Origin: Nocardia africana NBRC 100379
GTDB lineage: Bacteria; Actinomycetota; Actinomycetes; Mycobacteriales; Mycobacteriaceae
Length of the DNA stretch: 64,000 nucleotides
Reading direction: 5' to 3'
Assembly (NCBI RefSeq): GCF_001612635.1
Contig: NZ_BDAV01000017.1
Span: 62,001 to 126,000, forward strand
The notes under the pieces were generated by a model. It made no database searches and was not told where the DNA came from. It was given only the letters and a program-made list of their open reading frames with translations. Numbering within the stretch: position 1 is the stretch's first letter; each line of letters starts with the position of its first letter. The position numbers and the translations under genes were made by a program. Below, one piece after another: positions 25,425-33,324 of the stretch.

Positions 25425-26371
25425 CCATCCGCACGACTCACACCCGCGTCGTCGAGGCGCCCGCGGACGAGGTCTACGGGCTGGTCGCCGACGTCGGCCG
25501 CTGGCCGGTGATCTTCGAACCCAGTGTGCTGGTGCGACATCTGCACCGCGGCGACGACGAGGAGCGGTTCCGGCTGTGGGCGACGGTGAACGGTCAGGTC
25601 ACCGACTGGACCTCGCGCCGGACCCTGGATGCCGCCGGCCGGCGCATCACGTTCGAGCAGGAACGCAGCCGGGCGCCGATCGCGTCCATGGGCGGGCAGT
25701 GGACGTTCGACGAAACCGGGCCGCGCACAACGACTGTCACCCTCGATCACCACTTCACCGTCGCCGACGGTGTGGATCCGGAGGTGATCACCGGGGCGGT
25801 CGACCGCAACAGCGTGGCCGAGCTGGGGGCGCTGGCCCGCATCGCCGAGTTGGGGCATCCGGTCGACGACATCATCGTCACCTTCGAGGATCGGGTGACC
25901 CTGGACGCGACGGCGGCCGAACTCTACGACTTCGTCTACCGCAGCGACCGCTGGCCCGACCACGTTCCCCACGTCGGCCGGGTGGATCTGACCGAGGATG
26001 CCGACGGGGTGCAGCTGATGGAGATGGACACCGTCACCGAGGGCGGTATCCCGCACACCACACGATCGATCCGGATCTGTGTCCCGGCCGAGCGCATCGA
26101 CTACAAACAGCAGCTGCCGCCCGCGATGCTGTTCGGGCACAGTGGCGCATGGGAATTCGCCGACGATCCCGCCGGCGTGGTGGTCACCGCGCGGCACACG
26201 GTGGCGATCAACCCCGCCGCCGCGCGCGACATCCTCGGCCCCGGCACCGGTCTCGCCGAGGCGCGCGCCTACCTCGGCGAGGCCCTCGGCACCAACAGCC
26301 GCAACACTCTGCTGTGCGCGGCGCAATACGTCGCGGCCCGCCGCGCCGAATCCGCGAAAGCCCCGTCATGA
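25421..26371 (+). CDS. Didomain aromatase/cyclase (ActVII-like, SRPBCC fold)
   Basis: A 316-residue protein with two tandem START/SRPBCC domains (about 1-150 and 155-316), each opening with the helix-grip pattern: APADEVYGLVADVGRWP, then TAAELYDFVYRSDRWPDHVP. The size equals ActVII. Didomain ARO/CYCs act on C9-reduced chains, aromatising the first ring after ketoreduction. The gene is coupled on both sides by ATGA overlaps. This order after ACP is that of the actinorhodin core. Confidence 0.94.
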   Translation: MTIRTTHTRVVEAPADEVYGLVADVGRWPVIFEPSVLVRHLHRGDDEERFRLWATVNGQVTDWTSRRTLDAAGRRITFEQERSRAPIASMGGQWTFDETGPRTTTVTLDHHFTVADGVDPEVITGAVDRNSVAELGALARIAELGHPVDDIIVTFEDRVTLDATAAELYDFVYRSDRWPDHVPHVGRVDLTEDADGVQLMEMDTVTEGGIPHTTRSIRICVPAERIDYKQQLPPAMLFGHSGAWEFADDPAGVVVTARHTVAINPAAARDILGPGTGLAEARAYLGEALGTNSRNTLLCAAQYVAARRAESAKAPS

Positions 26372-27300
26372 CGGAGACCGGAACTCCGCGGCTCGCCGAA
26401 CCGGTGGTGCAGGAGGTGGCCGACGGTGTCTTCGCCTACACCCACGGCCACGGCGGCTGGTGTGTCAGCAACGCCGGCGTCGTCGCCGGGCCCGACGGTG
26501 CGCTGGTGATCGACACGCTCGCCACCGAGGACCGCACCCGCGGCCTGATCGAGCACGTCGATCGGGTCGCCGGCGGACCGGCGCGCACCGTCGTCAACAC
26601 CCATCACCACGGCGACCACAATTTCGGCAACCATCTGTTCGGGCCGGCCGCGGTCCTCATCGGACACGATCGGATCCGCGCCGAGATGATCGACACCGGG
26701 CTCGCCCTGACGCAGCTGTGGCCGCAGGTCCGGTGGGGCGACGTGCGCGTCACGCCACCCACCGTCACCTTCTCCGACCGGCTGACCCTGCACGTCGGCG
26801 GCCGGCGGGTCGAGCTGATCCATCCGGGACCGGCGGCGCACACCACCAACGACGTGGTGGCGTGGATGCCCGCGGAGAAGGTGCTGTTCGCCGGGGATCT
26901 GGTGATGTCGGGTGCGGCGCCGTTCTGCTTGTTCGGTTCGGTCGCGGGCACCCTCGCGGCGGTCCGGACGCTGGCCGGGCTGGGCGCGGAAACCGTTGTG
27001 GCGGGCCACGGCCCGGTCACCGGACCGGAGATCTTCGATCAGACGATCCGGTACCTGGAGTGGATCGGCAGGTTGGCGCTCGACGGCCGCGCGCTGGGGC
27101 TGACTCCGCTGGGCATCGCGCTCGAGGCCGATCCCGGCGAGTTCGAGGATCTGGTGGATGCCGAGCGGGTGGTCGGCAATCTCCACCGCGCCTATGCCGA
27201 AGCGGACGGCGCGGCACCGGGAGCGCCGCTGGATGTGCTCGCCATCTTCGACGAGATGGTCGGCTACAACGACGGCCGGCTACCGGCGTGCCTGGCATGA
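26368..27300 (+). CDS. Metallo-beta-lactamase-fold cyclase (ActIV-like)
   Basis: A 310-residue MBL-fold protein with the zinc motif THHHGDHNF (His79, His81, Asp83, His84) and a later metal segment FAGDLVM and AGHGPV. In actinorhodin biosynthesis the MBL protein ActIV closes the second ring and releases the chain from ACP. Position directly behind the didomain cyclase, with overlapping stop and start (26368-26371), supports that role. A generic MBL hydrolase is less likely given the operon. Confidence 0.88.
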   Translation: MTETGTPRLAEPVVQEVADGVFAYTHGHGGWCVSNAGVVAGPDGALVIDTLATEDRTRGLIEHVDRVAGGPARTVVNTHHHGDHNFGNHLFGPAAVLIGHDRIRAEMIDTGLALTQLWPQVRWGDVRVTPPTVTFSDRLTLHVGGRRVELIHPGPAAHTTNDVVAWMPAEKVLFAGDLVMSGAAPFCLFGSVAGTLAAVRTLAGLGAETVVAGHGPVTGPEIFDQTIRYLEWIGRLALDGRALGLTPLGIALEADPGEFEDLVDAERVVGNLHRAYAEADGAAPGAPLDVLAIFDEMVGYNDGRLPACLA

Positions 27301-28568
27301 GCGAGCGAGAAATGGACCCAGCCGAGCAAGAACCCGGCGCGGCCGAGACCGTCGATGTGTGCGTGGTCGGCGGCGGGCCGGCGGGACTGGTCGCCGGTGT
27401 GCTGCTGGCCCGCTCCGGATCGACAGTCGTTGTGCTGGAGAAGCATCCGGACTTCCTGCGCGACTTCCGCGGTGACACCGTCCATCCGTCGACGCTGACG
27501 GTGATGGACGAGCTCGGGCTCGCCGAGGAATTTCTCCGGCTGCCACACGTGCGGGCCCCGCAGCTGCCGATGGCGACCGCGATGGGGCCGGTCGTGTTCG
27601 CCGACTTCCGCCGGCTGCCCGGCCGGTTTCCGTTCGTGGCGTTCATGCCGCAGTGGGACGTGTTGAACTTCCTCGCCGAAACCGGCCGCCGATATCCGCG
27701 ATTCCGGCTGCTGCAGCGGGCGGAGGTCACCGCACTGCTCGAGTCCGGTGGCACCGTCACCGGCGTGCGCGCTGCCACCCCGGACGGTCCGCTCGAGGTG
27801 CGGGCCCGTCTCGTCATCGCCGCCGACGGACGTAATTCCTTGGTGCGCACCAGCGGTGCGCTGGCGGTGGCGGCGAGCCGGGCCCCGATGGACGTGTTGT
27901 GGTTCCGGGTGGGCAAACCCGCCGGCGAGAGCCTGCCGACGGTTCGCAGCGGCAAGGGCTTCTTCATCGTCTGCATCGATCGCGGCGACTACCTGCAGGT
28001 CGCCTACATGATCCCCAAAGGTGGATTCGAGGCGATCCGGGCCGGCGGGCTGTCGGCGTTCCGGGCGCAGCTCGCGGCCATCTATCCGGTGCTTGCACCA
28101 GGGCTCGAGGCCGCGATCCGCGACTGGGACGATGTGAAACCGCTCGATGTGCGGGTGGACCGGTTGCGGCACTGGTGCCGGCCCGGCCTGCTCGCCATCG
28201 GTGACGCCGCGCACGCGATGTCGCCGGCGGGCGGTGTCGGCATCAATCTCGCGGTCCAGGACGCGGTCGCCGCCGCGCGGCTGCTGGCGCCGACGCTGGC
28301 CGCGGGCGGTGTGCCGAGTCTCGCACAGTTGCGCGCGGTGCAGCGCCGCCGCGAATTCCCTATGCGCGTCGTGCAATTCGCGCAATTGCGACTGCTCGCC
28401 GACCTGTATCCGAACGCGGGAGGACCCAGCACCGACAAGCCGTTGCTGGCCCGGCTGCTGCGCCGCTTCCCCGGCCTCTCGCATGTGGTGGCACGGGTGA
28501 TCGGCCTCGGGATCCTGCCCGAGCACGTCCCGCCCGCACATGGCGACCAGCTCGTTTCCAGTACCTGA
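27297..28568 (+). CDS. FAD-dependent monooxygenase (PheA/TfdB type), polyketide tailoring
   Basis: A 423-residue flavoprotein hydroxylase with GGGPAG at 25-30, the HPSTLTVMDELGL motif typical of FAD-binding_3 monooxygenases, IAADGRNSLVR (DG motif) and AIGDAAHAMSPAGGVGINLA (GD motif). It should oxygenate an aromatic ring, for example giving a quinone. It does not resemble the two-component ActVA/ActVB system. The start overlaps the MBL gene stop (ATGA at 27297-27300), so it belongs to the core operon. Confidence 0.92.
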   Translation: MSEREMDPAEQEPGAAETVDVCVVGGGPAGLVAGVLLARSGSTVVVLEKHPDFLRDFRGDTVHPSTLTVMDELGLAEEFLRLPHVRAPQLPMATAMGPVVFADFRRLPGRFPFVAFMPQWDVLNFLAETGRRYPRFRLLQRAEVTALLESGGTVTGVRAATPDGPLEVRARLVIAADGRNSLVRTSGALAVAASRAPMDVLWFRVGKPAGESLPTVRSGKGFFIVCIDRGDYLQVAYMIPKGGFEAIRAGGLSAFRAQLAAIYPVLAPGLEAAIRDWDDVKPLDVRVDRLRHWCRPGLLAIGDAAHAMSPAGGVGINLAVQDAVAAARLLAPTLAAGGVPSLAQLRAVQRRREFPMRVVQFAQLRLLADLYPNAGGPSTDKPLLARLLRRFPGLSHVVARVIGLGILPEHVPPAHGDQLVSST

Positions 28569-28593
28569 TTCCCCACACCCAGGAGGACCTGTC

Positions 28594-29355
28594 GTGTCGA
28601 CCTATCTTCTCGTTCACGGCGCCTTTCACGGCGGCTGGGCCTGGCAGCGGGTGACCCCGCTGCTCACCGCGGCCGGCCACCGTGTCTTCGCGCCCTCACT
28701 CGCCGGCATGGGCGAACGCGCCGGCGAGCTCACTCCCGACGTGGGCCTCGACACCCACGTCGACGATCTCGCCGAGTTGATCCTCGCCGAGGATCTGCGG
28801 GAGGTGATCCTGGTAGGCCACAGCTATGCCGGGATCGTGGTCACCGCGCTCGCGGACCGGTTCCCGGACCGCATCGCCGAGCTGATCTACGTGGACACCT
28901 TCGTGCCACGAGACGGCGAAGCCGTCGCCGACATCATGCCGGACATGGTCGAGGCGTTCACCACCGCTGCCGCCGCCGTCGGAGACGGCTGGCGCGTGCC
29001 CCCGCCGACCGAGCCGATGGGTGACAGCGGAATCAACGGCGTCACCGAGGAACCCGATCTGAGCTGGGTGGCGTCGATGCTGACGGCCCAGTCGCTCGAG
29101 ACCTTTCACCAGCCGCTGACGCTGCGCAATCCGGACGATCTGGCGCTCGTTCCCGTCACCCACATCCACTGCAGCGAGGGCGGCGAGGCCTTCAAGGCGA
29201 TGCGCGCGGCGATGCCGCGGACCCTGCCCCCGGCGGACCTGCCCGCCGAACGGCTCAAGATCCTGCCGACCGGCCACGACTGCATGATCACCATGCCGCG
29301 GGAATTCGCCGAGCTGCTCCTGGAATCGGCGGCTCAGCGTTCGCCCGCGTCGTAG
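28594..29355 (+). CDS. Alpha/beta hydrolase (esterase/hydroxynitrile-lyase-like)
   Basis: A 253-residue hydrolase: LVHGAFHGGWAWQRV (oxyanion hole), GHSYAG nucleophile elbow with Ser, and GHDCM with the catalytic His. The family resembles salicylic-acid-binding or methylesterase-like proteins seen in polyketide clusters. GTG start with AGGAGG 7 bp upstream, 25 bp after the monooxygenase stop, so it probably closes the core operon. Its 3' end overlaps the convergent HxlR gene by 22 bp. A role in release, lactone opening or ester removal is inference. Confidence 0.88.
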   Translation: MSTYLLVHGAFHGGWAWQRVTPLLTAAGHRVFAPSLAGMGERAGELTPDVGLDTHVDDLAELILAEDLREVILVGHSYAGIVVTALADRFPDRIAELIYVDTFVPRDGEAVADIMPDMVEAFTTAAAAVGDGWRVPPPTEPMGDSGINGVTEEPDLSWVASMLTAQSLETFHQPLTLRNPDDLALVPVTHIHCSEGGEAFKAMRAAMPRTLPPADLPAERLKILPTGHDCMITMPREFAELLLESAAQRSPAS

Positions 29356-29705
29356 GCGGCGCGCGCCGCCAGCACCTGCGCCAGGTGCTCGTTCGACCAC
29401 CGCGCGAGACCGTCGAACAGCGGAGTGAGGGTGCCGGCCAGCGCGGTGGCCGCGTACTCCACGCGCGGGGGGACCTCGGGATGGTAGGTGCGCTGCACCA
29501 GACCGTCGCGTTCGAGCTGGCGCAGCCGCTGGGTCAGCACCTTGGGCGTGACGCCCGGAATGCGTTGCTGCACTTCGTTGAAACGCATCCGGCCGTCGTG
29601 GATGAGCACCCACAGCACCTGGGTGGACCAGCGGCCGAAGAACAGGTCGACCACCGGCGAGATCGGACAGGGATCGGCGACGGGCGGTGGCGTGACAGGC
29701 GTCAT
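29334..29705 (-). CDS. HxlR-family transcriptional regulator
   Basis: A 123-residue winged-helix regulator with the HxlR start CPISPVVDLFFGRWSTQVLWVL, then RFNEVQQRIPGVTPKVLTQRLRQLERDGLVQR and the wing VEYAAT. The usual N-terminal cysteine is retained (Cys in DPCPIS), which in some HxlR proteins senses quinones or aldehydes. The ATG at 29705 has AGGAG upstream; a GTG six bases earlier is possible. It is divergent from the DUF5519 gene, with repeat-rich DNA between. Control of that gene or of the cluster is inferred. Confidence 0.9.
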   Translation of the reverse strand: MTPVTPPPVADPCPISPVVDLFFGRWSTQVLWVLIHDGRMRFNEVQQRIPGVTPKVLTQRLRQLERDGLVQRTYHPEVPPRVEYAATALAGTLTPLFDGLARWSNEHLAQVLAARAAYDAGER

Positions 29706-29721
29706 GATCACTCCTGGGCAC

Positions 29722-29757
29722 TTTCCATTTGGTAACTACTATACTTTGGAAACTACT
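29722..29757. promoter_or_regulatory. Candidate HxlR operator region
   Basis: AT-rich segment with an inverted repeat TTTCCA (29722-29727) / TGGAAA (29747-29752) and direct repeats AACTACT (29734-29740 and 29751-29757) spaced 17 bp, between the divergent HxlR and DUF5519 genes. Confidence 0.45.
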
Positions 29758-29798
29758 GTGTGACCAGAAGCCTTCACCGGCGCGAGAGGAGCACAGTG

Positions 29799-30293
29799 AT
29801 GACTGCGACGGCACCACACGGAAACCTTCGCCTGCCGAGGCGGCGCGGCGAACGCCCGCTCACCCGGCCCCACAATCCTCATCAGCAGCTCACCCAGAAT
29901 CCGGACGTCCGGCTGCAGGAAGCGCTGTGGGCGCGCATGGTCGCACTCGACGGTGTACTGGCCGCCCGCAGCGCGGTCTCGCTGCCCGACACCCGTGCCC
30001 TGCATCTGCGTCCCGATCACGCGCACGGCCCCGAGGACGCCTTCCTGGCCGGCACCGAGTTCGCGCACCTGCACGGGCACGCCGACGGCAGCCTGCATCT
30101 GCGCCTGCCGGAATCCGCTGCCGCCGAAGCCGTTTCGTCCGGCTGGGCCGAACAGCATCCGATGGCCCGCGCCGGCGTCCTGCCGGCGACGCTGCTGATG
30201 GTCTACGGCCCGCGCGACGCCGACGAACTGGAACAGGTCTGGCAGCTGGTGCGCGCCTCCTACGACTACGCCCGCGGGAACGCTCGAGCATGA
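29799..30293 (+). CDS. Luciferase-like domain protein (DUF5519)
   Basis: A 164-residue soluble protein. Residues about 75-160 match the small alpha/beta domain named luciferase-like/DUF5519: LHLRPDHAHGPEDAFLAGTEFAHLHG, then LHLRLPES, AVSSGWAEQHPMA and TLLMVYGPRDADELEQV. The histidine-rich core is typical. Biochemical function is unknown. The ATG at 29799, with GAGAGGAG upstream, is chosen over a GTG at 29760. Its stop is adjacent to the lipocalin-like gene, and it lies within the PKS cluster under an HxlR-type promoter. Confidence 0.85.
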   Translation: MTATAPHGNLRLPRRRGERPLTRPHNPHQQLTQNPDVRLQEALWARMVALDGVLAARSAVSLPDTRALHLRPDHAHGPEDAFLAGTEFAHLHGHADGSLHLRLPESAAAEAVSSGWAEQHPMARAGVLPATLLMVYGPRDADELEQVWQLVRASYDYARGNARA

Positions 30294-30322
30294 TTCGAGC
30301 GACGGCACGCATCGTGAGGCCC

Positions 30323-30709
30323 ATGACTGCGACTGATCTTGTCGGCACCTGGGAACTGGTGTCCTACTACGACATCGACGATGCGGATGTGCGCAGCGAA
30401 GGGCCGCTCGGCCCGGCGCCGCGTGGTCTGCTGATCTACACCGCACAGGGTTCGGTCTCGGTGAGCATGATGCGCACCGGGGACATCGCCGCGGCGCCCG
30501 CGTTCATGGGCTACGCCGGAACCTGGCGCACGGCGGGCAAGGCGGTGGTGCACGCGATCAGCGTCTGCTCGAACCCCGCCTGGGCCGGCACCGAGCAGGT
30601 ACGCCAGATGTCACTCGACGGTGACGTGCTGACGCTGATCGGCGCCGCGCAGGTGGACGGGCGGACCCAGCGCCGCATTCTCACCTGGCGCAGGTCCGCC
30701 CGCCCGTAA
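30323..30709 (+). CDS. Lipocalin-like domain protein
   Basis: A 128-residue protein opening LVGTWELVSYYDID, the GTW signature of small bacterial lipocalin-like proteins, followed by beta-strand-rich sequence (GLLIYTAQGSVSVSMM) and GTWRT. A second possible start at 30290 overlaps the DUF5519 stop (ATGA) and would add 11 residues, implying translational coupling. Members sometimes occur in polyketide clusters as ligand-binding or cyclase-like proteins; no catalytic residues are evident. It converges with accB, with adjacent stops. Confidence 0.82.
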   Translation: MTATDLVGTWELVSYYDIDDADVRSEGPLGPAPRGLLIYTAQGSVSVSMMRTGDIAAAPAFMGYAGTWRTAGKAVVHAISVCSNPAWAGTEQVRQMSLDGDVLTLIGAAQVDGRTQRRILTWRRSARP

Positions 30710-31216
30710 TCACTCCGGCGAGTACGAGAACAGAGGTTCGTCGAATTGCACGGATTCACCGTCCTGTTTGAGGATCGCGGTGACGACCCCGCCCGCCTCG
30801 GCCGTCACCGGGATCATCAGCTTCATCGCCTCCACGATGCCGACCTGACGCCCCGGCGACACCCGGTCGCCGACCGCCACGAACGGCTCGGCACCGGGCT
30901 GCGGGCTCCGATAGAACACTCCCACGCTGGGTGCGCGGATCACCGGATCGGTAACCGGCACCTCGGTGGCGACGTCGGTTGCGGGTGCCGCTGCCGGTGC
31001 GGCGCCGGCACTCACGGCCGCCTCCCCCGGGCCCTGCGGCCACTGGGCCTCGACGGTCACCTCACCGACCTGGATCCGCAGCCCGCTGGGCTGTGCGGGG
31101 AAGCCGGCCAGCAGCCGCAGCGCACCCGACTGGATGGCGTCGAGTATCTGCAGATAGTCGTGCTGGGCGGCGTCGAGTTCCGCTGCGGGGGTGACGTTTT
31201 CGTCCATTGCTGTCAT
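30710..31216 (-). CDS. accB: Biotin carboxyl carrier protein of acetyl-CoA carboxylase
   Basis: A 168-residue BCCP. The C-terminal biotinyl domain (about 93-168) has the thumb-like region FYRSPQPGAEPFVAVGD and the biotinylation motif EAMKLM with Lys132. An Ala/Pro linker joins it to an N-terminal helical region that docks in the complex. It completes the heteromeric carboxylase with accC and accDA, although it sits 8.3 kb away. It is 15 bp downstream of the ketoreductase gene, so the two form an operon. Confidence 0.95.
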   Translation of the reverse strand: MTAMDENVTPAAELDAAQHDYLQILDAIQSGALRLLAGFPAQPSGLRIQVGEVTVEAQWPQGPGEAAVSAGAAPAAAPATDVATEVPVTDPVIRAPSVGVFYRSPQPGAEPFVAVGDRVSPGRQVGIVEAMKLMIPVTAEAGGVVTAILKQDGESVQFDEPLFSYSPE

Positions 31217-31231
31217 GACGGCGCTCTCCCG

Positions 31232-32014
31232 TCAGTAGTTGCCCAGGCCGCCACAGACATTCAATGCCTGTGCGGTCACGGCGGCGGCGGCCGGCGAGAT
31301 CAGGTAGTCGACCATCGCGGCCACCTCGTCGACCTGGACATAGCGGCCGATCGGCACCCGGGCACTCACCCGCGCGTGCACCTCGTCGGTGTCGACACCC
31401 CACAGGCCCGAGTACACCTCCCGAACCCGTTCGGCCATCGGCGTTTCCACGAATCCGGGGCAGACCGCGTTGACCGTGATCCCGGTCTTGGCCAGCTCCA
31501 GTCCCAGCGCCTTGGTGAAGCCGACGACCCCGTGCTTGGAGGCCGAATAGGGCGCGCCGTGGAGCACACCCTGCTTACCGCCGGTCGAGGCGATGTTGAC
31601 GATCCGGCCGCTGCCGCGCTCCAGCATGCCGCCGGCGGTGAGCGCGGCCTTGGTGGCGTAGAAGACGCTGTTCAGGTTCGTCTCGATCACATCGAGCCAC
31701 AGCTCGTCCTCGATCTGCGCGGTCACGCCGCCGCCGCTGCGGCCGGCGTTGTTGACCAGAATGTCGACCGGCCCGAACCGCCGTACCGCGGCGTCGACAT
31801 ACTCGCGGATCTGAGCGGCGTCGCGGACGTCGCAGCCCACTCCGTCCACCGAGAATCCGTCGTCCTGCAACTGCTTGGCCGTCGCGGCCACCCGCTGCTC
31901 GTCCCGGGCACAGATGAACACCGCAACACCCTGTGCCGCCAGGTTTTTCGTGATCTGCAAGCCCATTCCGCTGGTCGCTCCGCTGACCAGCGCCACGCGC
32001 TGACTGTCCGCCAT
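31232..32014 (-). CDS. Type II PKS ketoreductase (ActIII-like)
   Basis: A 260-residue SDR extremely similar to actinorhodin C9-ketoreductase (261 residues). It has SGATSGMG cofactor motif, NNAGRSGGG, catalytic Ser143, Tyr156 and Lys160 (PYSASKHGVVGFTKALGLEL) and the C-terminus ALNVCGGLGNY. The PGG motif of ActIII that affects stereochemical outcome is SGG here (Ser93). It reduces the C9 carbonyl of the nascent polyketide before first-ring aromatisation. GGAGGAG lies upstream of the ATG at 32014. Operon with accB; divergent from the NTF2-like gene. Confidence 0.96.
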   Translation of the reverse strand: MADSQRVALVSGATSGMGLQITKNLAAQGVAVFICARDEQRVAATAKQLQDDGFSVDGVGCDVRDAAQIREYVDAAVRRFGPVDILVNNAGRSGGGVTAQIEDELWLDVIETNLNSVFYATKAALTAGGMLERGSGRIVNIASTGGKQGVLHGAPYSASKHGVVGFTKALGLELAKTGITVNAVCPGFVETPMAERVREVYSGLWGVDTDEVHARVSARVPIGRYVQVDEVAAMVDYLISPAAAAVTAQALNVCGGLGNY

Positions 32015-32107
32015 ATCTCCTCCATCGGTGCTGGATCCGGTTACGCCGGCCCGTCCGGCCACCAGCGTCGCGAAAGGCCCTATAAGACCGGTCAAACCGA
32101 TGCGGGC

Positions 32108-32155
32108 TCGACCGAATCTCGAGTGCCGTCGGCGACCGTGGAGCGCGATCGAGGT
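32108..32155. promoter_or_regulatory. TCGAG-type repeats in ketoreductase/NTF2 divergent promoter
   Basis: TCGACCG (32108) and TCGAGTG (32119) are spaced exactly 11 bp; a further TCGAGGT lies at 32149. The core and spacing match the repeats at 22497-22527, suggesting common SARP control of both divergent PKS promoters. Confidence 0.45.
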
Positions 32156-32200
32156 CCGCCCGGAATCCCGGCGGCCACACCGTCTTCCGAGGAGCCGTCC

Positions 32201-32620
32201 ATGACCACTGTCGCCAGCCGTGCCGAGTTGTACGCCGAGGTCCAGCAGTTCTACGCCGATCAGATGCAGCGCCTGGACAACCGCGACATCACCGGTTACG
32301 CCGAAACCTTCACCGAGGACGCGGAATTCGAGCACACACCCGGCCGCCCACCCGCGCGCACCCGCGCCGGGATCGTGTCGGATCTGGTGGAGTTCCACAA
32401 GCGCTTCGACAGCGATCCGATGCAACGCCGGCACTGGTTCAACATGATCAACCTCTCCCCGCGCGACGACGGCAGCATCGTCGCCACGATGTACTGCCTG
32501 GTGGTCAAGATCCGCCCCGGCGCGGCGCCGGAGATCGCGCCGAGCTGTGTGGTGCACGACGTGCTCGTCCGCGTCGACGGTGAACTGCGCACCCTGTCCC
32601 GCCGAGTCACCCACGACTGA
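32201..32620 (+). CDS. NTF2/SnoaL-like protein of the PKS cluster
   Basis: A 139-residue NTF2-fold protein: helix EVQQFYADQMQRLDNRDITGYAETFTEDAEFEHTP, then a beta-sheet ending LRTLSRRVTHD. The His and Asp placements resemble the ActVI-ORFA or aromatic-ring-dioxygenase small-subunit-like group found in polyketide clusters, where members act as cyclases, dehydratases or hydroxylation partners. GAGGAG lies upstream of the ATG. It is followed by the nitroreductase gene at 33 bp spacing, probably one operon, divergent from the ketoreductase. Confidence 0.85.
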   Translation: MTTVASRAELYAEVQQFYADQMQRLDNRDITGYAETFTEDAEFEHTPGRPPARTRAGIVSDLVEFHKRFDSDPMQRRHWFNMINLSPRDDGSIVATMYCLVVKIRPGAAPEIAPSCVVHDVLVRVDGELRTLSRRVTHD

Positions 32621-32653
32621 CCGAAACCACTACCTCGACAAGGAGTTACACCT

Positions 32654-33265
32654 GTGAGCACCGCTCGATCGACCACTCATCTCGTTCTCGCCGCCGAAGC
32701 CCAGGATCTGCTGTTCCGCGAGGCCCGCACCGCCAACACCTTCACCGACGAACCGGTGAGCGACGAGCAGATCCGCGAGATCTACGACCTCGTCAAATAC
32801 GCGCCGACCTCGATGAATCAGCAGCCGCTGCGCATCGTGCTGGTTCGCGGCGCCGAGGCTCGCGCGGCCCTGGTCGAGCACATGCTCGACAACAACAAGC
32901 CCAAGACCGAGAAGGCGCCGCTGACCGCGATTCTGGCCGCCGACCTCAATTTCCACGACCATCTGCCGAAGGTCTTCCCGCACGCTCCCGACGCCAAGGA
33001 CTACTTCGCCGACGACGACTACCGGGCCGAATCGGCACGGTTCAACGCGCTGATCCAGGTCGGCTACTTCATCCTCGGCATCCGCGCCGCGGGCCTGGCC
33101 GCCGGTCCGATGAACGGGTTCGACGCCGCCGGTGTCGACAAGGAGTTCTTCCCCGAGGGCACGCACAGCGCGTTGGTCGTGGTCAATATCGGCAAGCCGG
33201 GCCCGGACGCCTGGTACCCGCGCTCGCCGCGGCTGGAGTACGACGAGGTCGTCACGACCGTCTGA
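32654..33265 (+). CDS. Nitroreductase-family protein, RutE/HadB-like (malonic semialdehyde reductase type)
   Basis: A 203-residue FMN-dependent nitroreductase-fold protein. It opens LLFREARTANTFTDEPVSDEQ, then has the FMN-binding KYAPTSMNQQPLRIVLVR, and ends with GKPGPDAWYPRSPRLEYDEVV. RutE reduces malonic semialdehyde in pyrimidine degradation, but no rut genes are near. In this setting a quinone or enone reduction of the polyketide is a plausible alternative. AAGGAG is upstream of the GTG. It is the last gene of the cluster, followed by a strong terminator. Confidence 0.88.
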   Translation: MSTARSTTHLVLAAEAQDLLFREARTANTFTDEPVSDEQIREIYDLVKYAPTSMNQQPLRIVLVRGAEARAALVEHMLDNNKPKTEKAPLTAILAADLNFHDHLPKVFPHAPDAKDYFADDDYRAESARFNALIQVGYFILGIRAAGLAAGPMNGFDAAGVDKEFFPEGTHSALVVVNIGKPGPDAWYPRSPRLEYDEVVTTV

Positions 33266-33281
33266 CCTCCGCCCGCCCGAA

Positions 33282-33306
33282 GCCCGATCGGAATGTCCGA
33301 TCGGGC
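33282..33306 (+). terminator. Terminator closing the PKS cluster
   Basis: Perfect 11-bp stem GCCCGATCGGA / TCCGATCGGGC with a 3-base loop, followed by ATTTC, 16 bp after the nitroreductase stop. Confidence 0.8.
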
Positions 33307-33324
33307 ATTTCGTGGTTCATCGAT

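Noticed and set aside
30746..32620. 624-codon plus-strand frame through accB and the ketoreductase
   Set aside because: Most of it is antisense to the real minus-strand genes; only the last 139 codons, from 32201, form the genuine NTF2-like protein.
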